Shown: positions 31,575 to 44,094, counted from the stretch's first letter. The stretch: 64,000 nt of DNA from Pestalotiopsis fici W106-1 (GCF_000516985.1 NW_006917091.1:3617022-3681021); one strand, 5' to 3'. Numbers and translations are program-made. Notes: generated by a model not told the origin, from the letters alone.

Positions 31575-34346
31575 GGCGCAAGTCCCCCAGTTTTTGAATT
31601 TCAAATGGTTCCGGTGTGAATTTCAAGTTGCCCAGTTGCCAAGGAAGAGACGGTGCCGTACAGCCGCTTTTTATTTATGGTCGCTGCCAGCTGATACGGA
31701 AGAGGTAGGGCTCTCTCTTTGTGGTGCAATCAGACTGCAATCGGTTGCATTCCGTGGCTAGCGCGACATAATTACGTCCTTGCGACGAATCTCTGTATCG
31801 TCAAAACAAAAATTGAAGAGATAGTTGGCGGAGTAGAAAAGAAGAAAACCTGCGACGAACAATTTCCATACTCAAAAGATCCCAGGCTCCCTCTCTCACT
31901 CTCTGTCGCATTGCAGGGAACTCGCGGGATCCTTAGGGCGGGCTGTGCTAATGGCTTCCAAGGTTCCCTGTACCCTGGGGCTTGCCTGGGCCCGAAAAAG
32001 CAAGTTTCGAATAAGCACTGTCAAGCCGGGGCAGTCGATCCCCAGTCAATCTTAAGGGAAACAAACCCATAGCCTGATTTTTCCTACGCCCAGAGGCAAC
32101 TAGTTTTATGATAAAGGGAGGCAAAGGAGGGTTACTCTAGGGCCCAGAACCAGTAGGCTGGACCAGCCCCGATGCAAACTATATACTGGTTAGCACTTTT
32201 CTTGCCCAGTTTGGCGGCTTGGCGCTAAAGCGCCGTCTTCCCGTGCTGCGATTCAAATTTCATATATATGTGTTTGGTTGGAATGAGCTTTGAGTAAAAA
32301 TACAGCTTGTGATTTAACTGAAAATATCAGGGAGGGGAGAAAAAAAAAAGCTGTCTTGATTAGTATCTTTTTTTTTTTCCGCCTTGTATCTCCTTCCCTT
32401 AGTGACTTATTAAGTGGATGACCTCATAGAATATTGTAATACATACATTAAGGTACACATCACAGGCGACTTGCAACTTTCTAGCAATATATTCAGCACA
32501 TTGTGTTCCAAAGTACAGAATGAATGAGAAATGACAATGGATGAGGATATGTATAAAACAAGTTTCTTCTCATATGCGCCCTGGGTAAGGTTTTGGTATA
32601 AGTCACCCTGTGCCAGATTTCGAATTAATTATTTCCAAGCACACGAAGATTTAATATCTAACAGAGATCCGTAACAGTTTCAAGGTTAACTAGCTGACAG
32701 ACTGCCTTTTCTTCTCAACCATTTTGGTACGAGAACTCGAACGCAGAACATAGTGTACGGATATTATCAGTTAAAGTCATGGCTTGCTTTGCGGAGATTT
32801 TGCTTCTTACGGGCATCGAATGATGGCCGGATCCAGCCCAATATCTGACTAGCTATTGGCCATACGGACGCCCAGAGAATGGCGTTCAACCAATCCACGT
32901 TGACATCAACTGTGGATTATGTACAGGTGAACTCGCTCTTCCTAAATCGGTGGAAGATCCCAGTGTTGTCAGGTAGTCGGGAAAGGGAATCCAGCGATTC
33001 GTCCCATTTGTCAGTTCGAGTTACTCTACAAGATTCGTCACTGTAAGATATCATCTGAAAAACTTGTGTTGGATACGGCGTACAGCCAGGTGTAAGATCT
33101 CGTGCCAAATGTGCAAATGTGGGGGATGGGTGGTTATGGGGATCTCGAGCCGGTTGGAAGACCCGAGAGTAATGAGTTTCAACGAGAATGGCTCTTGTCA
33201 TATACACAGAGGTAATCCCTTAGCAGTGCCGGCTACAGAACATGGCTACCAAAGTAGTTCATGCCACAGTTGAATCACATGTTTTGGGCAAAGGGCAATG
33301 GCGAAACCAAAGACATGGGAGACAATATGTATGTCAGGCGGTCGGGCAGAGGAGAATATTGCGATAGGATAAATGCTTCCGCAAGAGAAGAGCGTTTTTC
33401 TGATCAATTTGACCATGTTCGAGTAGAGATCGGATAGTTTATAATAACAAAATCTATGATGCGTTGACTTTTATACACAACTTCAGCACTGACGAGCTTG
33501 ATTCTATAAAAGCAGTAATGCGAATTGACTCAAAGCTCGTCATTGACTGTGTGTGCTTCTACAAGAGATTCCAACAGACCTTGGGTGTTGTTTTTGTTTC
33601 CCCTTCGGCAATTACCATTATGTTTAAGAGTCTTAGGAAGGAAGGGGTCACACAACTGTCTATACAGCAGCCTGTCTCTAGTATGCTGATCCTTTGCTGA
33701 CTTGGCCTTGGAAAACGTACCATTTTAGTGAACGATGAAATTTTATACAAGGAAAAGATAATGATGATCCGAGTACAAAAGGAGCCGGAAGATAATGCTG
33801 GTTTGCATCCGTCTCTTTGTTGGTGATGCTGATCATTAACATGACTCTGAGGTTTGGAAGCTTTGTAATAGGCCAAAGATACAGTTACTATTGGCAACTG
33901 ATGGAGTGCACGGTTGTCGCTCAATTGACCAATCCACGGCGCGCAATTTGCAAAACTGGGTGTTTGACATTCGCTTGGAAATTCACTGTGCAGTAATCAG
34001 CCCGCGCCACAGGCTTCCCAAGCTCATGGAAGTCACAGGCACTTGCCTGGCAATCACACATTATAACTTGTACCAACTCTCAAGTTGTCCGAGTTGCAAA
34101 AGGAACAATATCCAGCATTGCACCTTTCAAAAAGCATTACAAAGGAAACAGCGCCGATTGGCAGTAACGCGGCCCACAGACCCGGAATAATTATTATTGC
34201 GGGGCAGACCCATGACGAGCACACTGCAGTTCGCTACTAGCCGGGCCCGTTGAACTTCAATCCCCGATTGATTGCCACAGCAGAGCTAATCCACGAACAA
34301 CGTTCCTCCAACTCCCATCGGTCCAATTGACCACCCAACAATCGCA
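31575..34346. other. Large intergenic region
   Basis: About 2.8 kb without a convincing frame. Poly-A/T tracts occur around 32340-32380, and the region from about 32250 to 34200 is AT-rich. No terminal repeats, tRNA or transposon domain was recognised. Confidence 0.5.
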
Positions 34347-35990
34347 ATGGCGGTGCTATCCAGGATTGCCAGCTGCGGCGCTCGCCGCCTGCAGCTTGCG
34401 ATGCCCTCAGTCCGCTCTTCCGCCCGCACCTTCTCGTCCACCGCCTTCCGCCGCGCCAACGAGGGTCCCGGCGTCGACCGCACCACATTGATGCCCGTCG
34501 ACAGCACCTTTTCCCACCCTGCCGACCCCTATGGCATGCAGCGACTTCAGAACCAGGATGGAACCGTCGAGGCCTCGAGGGAGGGCAGCATCGAGGGCGT
34601 CGCCGCCCGCAAGGTCCGCCACTACACGGTCAACTTTGGTCCCCAGCATCCCGCCGCCCACGGCGTGTTGCGCTTGATTCTCGAGCTGAGCGGAGAGGAG
34701 ATTGTGCGAGCCGACCCCCACGTCGGCCTGCTGCACCGTGGTACCGAGAAGCTCATCGAGTACAAGACCTACGTTCAAGCTCTGCCCTACTTCGACCGTC
34801 TGGACTATGTCTCGATGATGACCAACGAGCAGTGCTTCTCGCTGGCCGTGGAGAAGCTGCTCAATGTTGAGATTCCCGAGCGCGCCAAATACATCCGAAC
34901 CATGTTCGGCGAGATCACCAGAATTCTGAACCACCTCATGTCCGTTTTGTCCCACGCCATGGACGTTGGTGCTTTGACACCCTTCTTGTGGGGTTTCGAG
35001 GAGCGTGAGAAGCTTATGGTAAGAGGAGATTGATTTCATTGATGCTATCTATCTAAGATGCGGGAAAGAAGAAAAAGAAACACAAATCGCAATGGAACTC
35101 CGGTATATGGGAGGAAGGAACGAAACCGAGAACCTTGATGATAAGCAGGAAAACACCGCAACCAGCTGACCACCCAAAATAGGAATTCTATGAGCGTGTT
35201 TCCGGTGCCCGTCTGCACGCCGCATATGTCCGCCCCGGTGGTGTTCACCAAGATATTCCCGTTGGTCTGCTTGACGATATTTACCAATGGGCTACCCAAT
35301 TTGGCGACCGTATCGACGAAACCGAGGAGATGTTGACAGATAACCGTATCTGGATCAACAGATTGCAGGGTGTCGGTGTCGTATCTGCTGCCGATGCCCT
35401 CAACCTTTCCTTCACTGGTGTTATGCTTAGAGGATCTGGTGTCCCTTGGGACATCCGAAAAAGCCAGCCGTACGACGCATACGACAAGGTCGAATTCGAT
35501 GTACCAGTCGGTATCAACGGAGATTGCTACGATAGATACCTTTGCCGTATGGAGGAGTTCCGTCAGTCCCTCCGTATCATCCACCAATGTTTGAACGATA
35601 TGCCTGCCGGCCCCGTGAGAGTGGAGGATTACAAGGTTACGCCCCCTCCACGTGCAGCCATGAAGGAGAACATGGAGGCTCTGATTCACCACTTTTTGCT
35701 CTACACCAAGGGTTACGCTGTGCCCCCTGGTGAGACCTACTCCGTGATTGAGGCACCCAAGGGAGAGATGGGTGTGTATCTTGTCAGTGACGGAAGCGAG
35801 AGGCCATACCGTTGCCACATCCGTGCTCCGGGTTTCGCACACTTGGGTGGCTTTGACCACATCTCGCGAGGACACTTGTTGGCAGACGCTGTGGCAGTGA
35901 TTGGAACGATGGATCTGGTGTTCGGTAAGTAATTTGTCCTATATGTGAACGGAACCTTACTAACAGTATGCAGGTGAGGTTGACAGGTAA
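34347..35990 (+). CDS. nuo-49: NADH:ubiquinone oxidoreductase 49 kDa subunit
   Basis: Core subunit of mitochondrial complex I (NDUFS2/NuoD), lining the quinone site. Exons 34347-35018, 35183-35924 and 35974-35990 give 476 residues; the last exon holds only the ending GEVDR. The first 35 or so residues are Arg/Ser/Ala-rich without acid residues ([15 protein letters not shown]), a mitochondrial targeting peptide. Family motifs include [16 protein letters not shown] with the quinone-pocket His, [45 protein letters not shown], and the conserved end [22 protein letters not shown]. The 17-nt last exon is confirmed by this ending. The first intron is 164 nt, long for the window. The presence of complex I excludes Saccharomyces-type yeasts. 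Confidence 0.97.
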
Positions 35991-36401
35991 AATTGAAACG
36001 TCGAGGGGAAAACATAGAACGATGATGCCCATACGGAAGAGGATTGCCCGCGATGCAACCAACTGTATCCCATTTTGCATGTACCATAGTAGAGGTTAAG
36101 AGCCATGGGGAATGCATCGTGAAGGAGATGAGGCATGTTTTGTGCCGGTACATATGATAAGTTTTTTTTTGAAAGGACGCTTTTTTTTGTTTTATCTTGA
36201 GATTTCTTAACTGTGAAGAAGTCAGTATCAAGGTGTGATTGACCGGGACTGTGAACTTACAGACGAAATAAAAGCACGGCATCGGCTGTGCAAATAGTAT
36301 GCTGAAAAAGGTTGAGGAATGGGGGGGCCAAACAGCCATTGGTTCATGAGATTCGTGATACATCATGATCGAAGAACAAGCTACATTAGTAGCAACCCTG
36401 T
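35991..36401. other. Convergent intergenic region
   Basis: Contains the 3' ends of the complex I gene and of the unknown gene to the right; T-rich (runs at about 36160-36190). No gene seen. Confidence 0.55.
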
Positions 36402-37961
36402 TTACTGGTTGGCAGAAGGAGGGCAGGATTGGGTCCTGATGCGCTTTGGACGAGCCGAATTACACATCTCCCACTCGGCCGAGTGGGAATACTCATCAAG
36501 GCCCTCAGGTCCTACACCAATGGGCAATCCAGCAAGGGGCAGGCCATGGTCTTGAGTGTACTTGGTAGTCTGGTTCTTGTTATCCGCCTCGCTCATCGAG
36601 ACAAATGGCGGGGCCGTCGCATCGAGACCTCGGTATGCCTTGGCCTTGCGCGAGGGCGTGCGAGCCTTGATTTCCTCGTGCGCGGCTTGGGTCTGCGGAG
36701 AGCTATAGGCCATGATGGGATAGGTGCGCTGAGGCTTGGGTCCGGCAATGGAATAGCTGCCCGAGTAGGCATAGATCTGCTCGTTCTGTTGCTGCTCGGA
36801 CTGCGGCTCCCGGCGGTTGTACCACCAGTGCTCGGCTTGGGCCAGGTTCGCAAAGCCGCAGAATTTCATGGTGCGGCGCTCATGGACCTGCTGACTCTTG
36901 GGCACACCATGGTTCATCTGCCAGACAAGCAGATCAGAGTACTCGGGAATGTTTCTTGGCTGGACAATGTCGTTGAACATCTTCTTCTGCTTCTTTTGCT
37001 TCGGGGTCGGCTTCTTGTTCGTGCCATTGCGCCAGTTGGTGGCAAAGGGATCGCCGTGCTCGGCCTCGGCGGCAGCAACGTCGTCCTCGGTCAGCGCGCA
37101 CATGGGCTTGTACGACTGGAACTGCACGGGACACTTGCACTGGCCGCTGGCGTGGAGGGCCTGGTGCTCCGCGAGCCACTCGGCGCCGTACTGCGACTGA
37201 ATGCGGTGCTGCCAGCGGGGTAGCTCGTGGGACGGGATGGACTCGTCGATACCGTTGAGGACTGAGGGATTCCAGGAGAGGGCGGGCGGCTTGTCGTGAT
37301 CGGCCAGGGTAGAGTTTTGCTCGCTATTGCGGTCGGGCTCCGTAGTGGTTTCGTCATTCTGTCGGCCGCGCGAGCCCTTGGACCTGTTCTGGTGCTGCTG
37401 CCTCTTGTCTGCCTTTTTCTTCTTCTGTCTGCGCTGCTGCGTAGTCGTGTACTGGCCACTCTGCTTATACTTGCCGTTCTTCTTCTGATTCTTGTGGTCC
37501 ATCTGATGCTGAGCATCAGAGTTATTGTTTGGAGTAGAATCTCCACTACGTCTATGCTGATGATGCTCGGTTGAACTAACAGCAGAGGAGCTACTACTGC
37601 TGGTATTAGGACGCACAGATTCTCCAGAAGACTCCTGGCTGACCGAGGGCGTCATTGCCATGATGGGCGACGACTGGCTGGCTGTCGTCATTAGGGGAGG
37701 GAACTTGTCGGCAGGGAATTGGACTCCGCAGCCACAGGCACCGCGCTCATGCATATACTGGTGCTCGATAGTCACAATCTCGACCCAGCGGCCGTGGAGA
37801 ATGCGAGCGCAGGCCGGACAGTTGGCATCCAAGAGCTGGGGGCGCTCGGCCGGGTTGGGGCAGACGGGGTTGCTGGCGTGGTTGGTGGTCAAGGGGCAGG
37901 GTCGCAGGACGGGCTGGCTGCGATGGCCGCAGACATAGCCGATGAACTCGACGAAGCACAT
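36402..37961 (-). CDS. Uncharacterised Cys/His-motif protein with duplicated module
   Basis: Single exon, 519 residues, family not recognised. The N-terminus holds a likely zinc module: Cys11-x-His13, Cys22, Cys34, Cys48-x2-Cys51, beginning MCFVEFIGYVCGH, a layout seen in many unnamed fungal proteins. A short module with pattern EHQ-x2-H-x2-G-x-C-x-C-x-VQF occurs twice, at residues 66-82 and 265-281. Between them is a disordered, Ser/Asn/Gln-rich and then strongly basic stretch (about 110-205, with QQRRQKKKKADKRQQ), a possible nuclear localisation signal. The C-terminal third has KPTPKQKKQKKMF and a FANLAQAEHWW segment. The start is a true ATG directly after a good promoter-like region. Nucleic-acid binding is possible but not shown. 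Confidence 0.75.
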   Translation of the reverse strand: MCFVEFIGYVCGHRSQPVLRPCPLTTNHASNPVCPNPAERPQLLDANCPACARILHGRWVEIVTIEHQYMHERGACGCGVQFPADKFPPLMTTASQSSPIMAMTPSVSQESSGESVRPNTSSSSSSAVSSTEHHQHRRSGDSTPNNNSDAQHQMDHKNQKKNGKYKQSGQYTTTQQRRQKKKKADKRQQHQNRSKGSRGRQNDETTTEPDRNSEQNSTLADHDKPPALSWNPSVLNGIDESIPSHELPRWQHRIQSQYGAEWLAEHQALHASGQCKCPVQFQSYKPMCALTEDDVAAAEAEHGDPFATNWRNGTNKKPTPKQKKQKKMFNDIVQPRNIPEYSDLLVWQMNHGVPKSQQVHERRTMKFCGFANLAQAEHWWYNRREPQSEQQQNEQIYAYSGSYSIAGPKPQRTYPIMAYSSPQTQAAHEEIKARTPSRKAKAYRGLDATAPPFVSMSEADNKNQTTKYTQDHGLPLAGLPIGVGPEGLDEYSHSAEWEMCNSARPKRIRTQSCPPSANQ

Positions 37962-40017
37962 TGTAATGCCTGCAGTGTATTTTTGTGGATGAAGTGTTCT
38001 TGAGATCGTAAGGTAGGAAGGGATGGAGTTGATGACAGCGAGTTGAAGAGCTGTACGAAGTATCTAGGGTATTGTGATATTGTGATATTGTGTGGACTGA
38101 TGGCTAGTCTTGAAGTTTTCGGGAAGGCATAAAGAGGAAGATGGGGATTGATGTTGATGAAGGGAAACAGCAGGTGTTGTCTTTCTTGTGGGAGAGATAC
38201 TCTGCTGAGAAGTCTGAGCAGCGATGAATGAGCCGAGACTCGGTTAACGTTGAAATCAGAAAGATATCAAATGCTTTTTTGTGGTTACCTTTCCACTAGA
38301 AGAAAATTCTTCATCGCCGTAGAGCTGAGACGATTTCGGTTGCTGATATCTAGGAGAAGAGAGATAGCGTCAGTGACTGCTGCTAGGAAAGAGGGTCTAT
38401 GCGGGAATATAGAAAAAATGATGAGACGAGTTTTGAAGATGGAAAACCACTTCTTTGGGAACTTGTCAGGGGATGGGCAAGACTCAAGAAAGCGGCTATT
38501 GTAGAGTGAATGTGATGGTTGGGGGAAAGATCTGTATGTGAGAACCGTGATCAAATAACTATTATTGTCTACGGGCAAGAACCTTTAAGAGTAAGAGACT
38601 GATTCCAGCGAGGAAAGAGCTTGTGTACAAGACACAAGGAGCAGGTTTTGTAGGATAACAAGCTGTCTCTCGACGGACGACGAATGTAGACTCGGGTGTA
38701 TCTGTGAAAGGAGTGTTGAACAGATGAAGGGCGAGGTGAACTTGTAGGCTGTTTTTGCGAATTTTGTCGGATCTTGCAGTCAAGCTTTGGGAAATCAGAA
38801 ATTGGATCTGTTGGTGAACTTTTGTGATGGGAGAAAGTTGTGTGAAGGGTGAATGGATGTTCAATATTCTGAACAAGAAAAGATATACCAGTGCTTTCAT
38901 CTGTGGTTTGCAAAAATTCAATCAGTGTTAGTTTATTTACTCGGGCAGGCACTGGTCCTACTTGGAAATCTGTGGTTCTGGAATCGTTGGGTATTGTACT
39001 GCCATCTTTTGTTAAGAAAATATTCAATTCTTTGGCAACCCATAATTACAGATGCATAGAGACACAAGGACATGAAGGTTTAGTCATGTTGTAGGAGCTC
39101 TTAGAATCTATGCTAAAGCCATACAAATCTATATCTATTAGGGACGTTGAAGATGATACTCAGGTCTGTTAATAGGCATATCTTCTATATTACTTAATAC
39201 CATTGGTCTTCTATATGGCCGAGAATGAAAACTGAGCCTAGTCAAGGAGTAGTAGTCTATAGCCTTTCAACTCTCATAATCAGTGCAACAAGCTTAAGAG
39301 AATAGTGACAAGAATAATCACCTTGGTCTCTGATCATGTCAAAGACCCAATTCCATTACGCCTGTCGATGCTATTCTACTTGAAATCCCACACAGGTAGA
39401 CCCAAAGAATAATTCAAAGAACAATATTAGGTCAGTGGTTTTATCTTTAATGACTGACGTCGTCAGATTGGACTGGGCCTGGGCGTTATTGTGCAAGTAC
39501 AGAAAGCGAAGTTTTCTCTTCCTTGATTCGTGGCATTATTATTTTGGAAGTCACGCTTTGAGACGACGCTGCCGGTTGATTTTCTTTGTTTTTCACGTGT
39601 TAGTTACGCCCATGCCATGTTGTGCATAGATTGATTAACGACGATGATTCTGTCTGCACAGATTTTGCACTTGCCTTTTGTATGTGTAGATATGTAATTG
39701 CTTTTCCCAATACGGTAGATACTTAGGGTGTTTTGCAACACTCTTGGTGAACACAGTTGTTTCATTTCATATCAGCTGGAGCGGAGTTTCAGCATCTCCA
39801 AAACAAGATTACTGATGAACCTTATGGCCCTCATTTATTCATTGCTTCTTTTCAAAACAATACTCTTTGCTCCTTCAAGTTCTGGAAGAAACTAGGTAGT
39901 ACAAATATTAATATTCCTGTCTGGTATGTTTTCTACTGCAACAAAGTGTGACTGCCATCTTCCAACTTGAAGCAACCACACGCCATTCACCATCGATCAT
40001 CGAAAAGCTACCGCCTT
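37962..40017. other. Intergenic region, 2 kb
   Basis: Upstream of the unknown Cys/His gene. A short tandem of ATATTGTG-type units lies near 38070-38092. Only small overlapping frames (up to 152 codons, low complexity, no ATG in context) are present; none is supported. The long leader-like stretch to 38.9 kb may be promoter and 5' UTR. Confidence 0.5.
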
Positions 40018-40485
40018 TCAAGGCTCCGGCAGCGGCAGCAGATCCTGTCCAAACACACCCTTTCCATGCAACACGTCCAGCCTGTGAATCTGGGCCGGAT
40101 ACGCCAACATATCCTTGAGCAAGTCAACACGTAAGAAATTACGCCCACCTGGCCCATTATCATGATCGGTGCGATGCTGAGAGGACGAAAAGGCCTCGAA
40201 AATGGCAAAGGTGGTCTGCGAGTAGCGGAGACCAAACCAAGGACCGGTGCCCGGCTCCTGGAGGACGCCCCGGTTGATGTCGCGCAGGAACTCGGCCACG
40301 AGCTCCTCCTTGCCCGGCTTGGCTTCGAGGTGGATGTAGTAGGCCTTTTTGCCCGGGTTGTCGTCGGTACCGTGGACGACAAAGCCCGGGTGCGACTTGT
40401 CGTCGTCGGCCCAGTTTGAGGCGGGCGTGATGGCGCGCAGGCCGGTTTTGGGATAAGTTCGGGAAATTTGGTCGGATGAGCTCAT
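40018..40485 (-). CDS. ABM-like (dimeric alpha-beta barrel) small protein
   Basis: Single exon, 155 residues from ATG 40485. The core reads KKAYYIHLEAKPGKEELVAEFL, then RGVLQEPGTGPWFGLRYSQTTFAIFEAF, then a GRNFLRVDLLKDML helix, the order of an antibiotic-biosynthesis-monooxygenase type ferredoxin-like domain (strand, helix, strand, and a phenylalanine-rich strand). Such proteins form dimers and serve as cofactor-free oxygenases, quinone-related enzymes or stress proteins; no catalytic residues can be assigned here. The frame extends upstream without an ATG, so the start is well fixed. The neighbouring CGS-like gene is on the same strand 0.67 kb away with no evident link. Confidence 0.65.
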   Translation of the reverse strand: MSSSDQISRTYPKTGLRAITPASNWADDDKSHPGFVVHGTDDNPGKKAYYIHLEAKPGKEELVAEFLRDINRGVLQEPGTGPWFGLRYSQTTFAIFEAFSSSQHRTDHDNGPGGRNFLRVDLLKDMLAYPAQIHRLDVLHGKGVFGQDLLPLPEP

Positions 40486-41150
40486 GATGACGGTAGTTAA
40501 TTGGGACTGAAGAGGAAGAAAAAAGTTCTTATTCAGTACTCGTGAAGCTGCCTTGTGATGCAAATTTGGTTTCTTATGGTGCAAACTTTCTTTACTTGAC
40601 CAAATGCGAGAAGTGCAGCATATTTATATTGATTCGATCGATATATTCTATCCTCCAAGCTGATAAATGGGATCACAATATCATAATATCACCTGCATTT
40701 GTGGCACTTGCCGAAGCTTGTCGAACTGTTCACATTTGACAGGGACTGATTTGTACGCAAGAATCAGAATGATGATGGTGATACAAATGTTAATCCATAC
40801 AATGGATCACTAAGCAACGCGTATTATCTTGTGCACCTACATGGATGGATTTGCTTGAGTACATAGTAGGTATTATTGTGCATTAGGGGTTTAGATACCC
40901 CGCCTGGCTGCTGCGCGGCTAGAAAAATGTAAATGCATAAACTCCGATAGTTTCCATCTGAGTAATGGCGGGCTGTATCTGTGCTGCGCAATGACTAAAC
41001 TCTGCTACTACCTTTCGGGGGATCATGGACCCGTGGTGAGGTGTCGTACAAAAACCAAGCCATCAGGTTCTAGCATGTTTCTCATTCATGTCATGGTAAC
41101 ATTCATTCTTTTGGAAAGTACCTAGTTGGATCAGGGATCAATATTCTCCC
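40486..41150. other. Intergenic region
   Basis: Promoter of the ABM-like gene and 3' region of the CGS-like gene. AT-rich; nothing else recognised. Confidence 0.5.
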
Positions 41151-43061
41151 TCACGATGCACTCGCAGCTGGTTGTCCACCTAGAGGGTCTACAGCTGCCT
41201 TGCCATCCGCCTGCTCCATGGCCGTCTCTGTCAGTTTTTTGCCATCTAGGTCTCCGGACTCCTTGACAGCGGCAATCGCTCTCTTGCAAACATCCAGAAG
41301 ATACGGCTCATCCTCCAAACCAACACTGAACCTGATTTGGTTCGGACTCATGCCATAGGACGCATGGTACTCGGGGTTGTCCTTTCCATAGATCATGGCA
41401 TTATAGGGCATGGCGAGTGTCAGGTGAGCGCCAAGATGGGGTCCATTGTGGAAGGCGAGGTTGTCGTAGAACGCAATCGTTTCCGCTTCCGTCCGGAATT
41501 CCACCGAGAAGAGACAGCCGTAGCCGACCTTGGGGAACTCGGGCGAGGGCTTGCGCAGGAATGGCAGCAGGTTCCTTGACCCGGGCGCGTACGGAGGGTA
41601 GCAGACCTTGGCCACGGGCGTCCCCGCGTCCTCGGCGAGGCCCTGGAAGTAAGCAGACAAGGTCGCGGCGTTGCGGTTCAAGATGGCCGAGCGTGCCAGA
41701 TAGTCATCGCTATTCTTGAAGAGCTGCTTGGCGTCGGCTTCAAAGAATTCATTGTGATAGTCCTCTCTAAAGGTGTTCTTCAGTGTATTGTAGCTGGCCA
41801 GGTTGGGATTCAACGCGAGGGAGCCGGCGATGAGATCGGCGTAGCCAGAGAAAGATTTGGTGAGCGACGACATGACTACATCGGCTACAGAGAGGACGTC
41901 AATGTTGCAAAATGAAGAAAGGGTGTCGTCTACCACGATCCAAAAGCCATATTTGTCCGCCTGTCTCTTGTCAGCTACCCTTGTCTCTTGTAGAGCCTGC
42001 TTTGTACACTTTACTCACGAGTTTGCGCAGTCTGATCAAGTCCGTGCTGACCAAGATGGGGTTTGAGGGGAATTCAGTAAAGGCATAACTACATTTCCCG
42101 CCTTGCTCGAGGTACTTTTCAAACTCGTCCAGGTCATTCTCATCAGCTTTGCCGTAATGTTTCAATCCTCCTGGACTCTCCTCGAAAAGATGCCAAGTGC
42201 TGTCTGTATATCATATCAGAGGATGCATTGTATGAATAATGAGGAACACCACTCACGAAATACTGCTCCGAATACGGCTATAGGATCAGGCCGAGACTTG
42301 ACAATGGCCTCGTGACACCGCAAAATAGCAGCCATTCCAGATTGGTAGAGGTAAATATCGTCAGACTGGACCTGCTTCGGATACTCCTGCACGGTACTCC
42401 GGGAAAGCAGTCCAGATATCCGCTTGCGCAGCAGTTCATGGCTCTCCGACTCTGGGAGGTACGTCGGCGGTGGCGGATTGGCACCGTCCGGGAACTCTCC
42501 CAAATACTCGAGACTGTCCATCTTGGACACTAGGTGTTCTCCCAGCCGAGTAGAAAAACCAAGACCGCCGTGCTGCCACATGAAAATAGCCCCCATGACT
42601 TTTTGCATCGGAAACTCGACCAGGTAGAGTCGGATGCCGTCAATTTCCACGACGTGGTACTTGAGCTCCTCAGCCTTGACAGCCTTTTCCTTACGAAACT
42701 CGGAGACGGCATGGCGCCTATTGGTGTGCCAGACCTGCGGCGAAAGGAAACCGACAAGTCCACGTCCCTGGGGGATATTGATCCGGGCTCCTATCTCTTG
42801 GGTGAGCTGTGTGGAAAAGAGGATTGGTTAGCTTGGGAATGTAATCAAAGGATTATTCAGTATTGTTGGCAACAAACTCACCTTTGCTGAAGGTCCAAAA
42901 GGCATGAATCGAGGATAGATGCTCTTGAGCCGAGCCACGAGGCTCATGTCACCCTCGCGGAATTTGATGGCCGACTCCCATTTCGGCACATGGAAAGTGA
43001 TTGTATGGGCACCTTCTGGAGGCAGAGAATGGCCAAAAGGCGTCTGTATCTCGGTGGCCAT
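41151..43061 (-). CDS. Cystathionine gamma-synthase-like PLP enzyme
   Basis: Four exons (43061-42882, 42806-42257, 42203-42019, 41960-41151; introns 75, 53, 58 nt) give 574 residues. The fungal N-terminal extension of this family is present (TPFGHSLPP..ITFHVPKWESA, YPRFMPFGP), followed by the Cys/Met metabolism PLP fold. IYLYQSGMAAILRCHEA is the glycine/serine-rich PLP phosphate region. VVDDT carries Asp316, which should contact the pyridine ring. The Schiff-base lysine is Lys340 in SSLTKSFSGYADL. The C-terminal part has SPNQIRFSVGLED, the substrate-carboxylate Arg region. The family includes STR2 and related yeast proteins, linking cysteine to cystathionine in transsulfuration. The usual NT after VD is changed to DT, and TKSFSG differs from the common TKYLSG, so a divergent paralogue with another substrate is possible. 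Confidence 0.85.
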
Positions 43062-44094
43062 GTCCGACAAGGTTGGATGAATTGTCAAAATGTATCAAGC
43101 TTGCTGGAAAATCAAGCCTTGCCTTCCCAAAGCTCGCGACAATGGGAATGAAGTGCAAACGAACTAGGAACAGATAGATGATTGTTCTCTCTTGTGTAAT
43201 GGCTTTATAACCCCCCAACAGCCAACTTGTGAATCCCCCCCTGTCGCACAGAGGGGCCGTCGGCAGCAACTTGACAAGTACAGACTACACTTACAGTAGC
43301 GCTGATTGTCCAGCGAGACATTTTCCCCACTGGCAAGGTCACCAACTCCTCGTTTGCATGCTGGAATCTCATATCTCGCGCCACGCAAGTGCTGACCGTT
43401 GGTTAGTTCCGGGGCGTCAAGCTGAGCCTATTCGACGTCACCCGTCTCGTCTCTCCATTTCTCGTTGGGATCGCGGCGTATGACAACCAACGTACAAGCA
43501 TAATTCATTGGGATTGTTTTGGGTGACCGTGCCGCTTAATAGCATACAAACTAAGGTAAGGATAATTGATCCTATGCGGGGTTCCTGGTGGCGATGGAGG
43601 CGGGCACACACGAATAGCTATCAGTCAGGAGTATCATCATAAGCACATTTTCCCCTCCAAAAGAGTCAGCGCGGCTGTGGCCGACTGATTCATAGCCTAG
43701 GTAACTTAATGACAACCCCTTCGCGATTGGAAACCTTGCCAACAAGGTAGTACATAAGTCGCTCATTCAGCTTACATCCGTTCAGGTTTGCGGCCCGGCT
43801 CCGACCTGTCTTGATACGGCAACTATTTTACCGTGTATTTTCTCAAAAAAAAAAAAAAAAAAAAAAAAAAGTAATCTTTTCCATCGATTGAACTCATGTT
43901 GGAACTCTAGAATGAGCTTCTGACACAGTGAAAAGGAAAATGGTGTATATAGATGGTGCTCTAATTTGTGTGCAGCTTGTTGAATTATACAGTGCCAATC
44001 TCATAGCTGATAGACTGCCACATTTCGAGCTCGCGCAGTGACAATGTTCTTGTATCCAGTTTTTCATATGTACAGCTTCCGTCAACATCAGGCA
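43062..44094. other. Intergenic region with a 26-A tract
   Basis: Upstream of the CGS-like gene and downstream of VTC4. A run of 26 A residues lies at 43845-43870. No frame or known motif is convincing. Confidence 0.5.

Noticed and set aside
43845..43870. 26-A tract as a retroposed poly(A) tail
   Set aside because: No coding or SINE-like body precedes it and no target-site duplication was found; a simple repeat is more likely.
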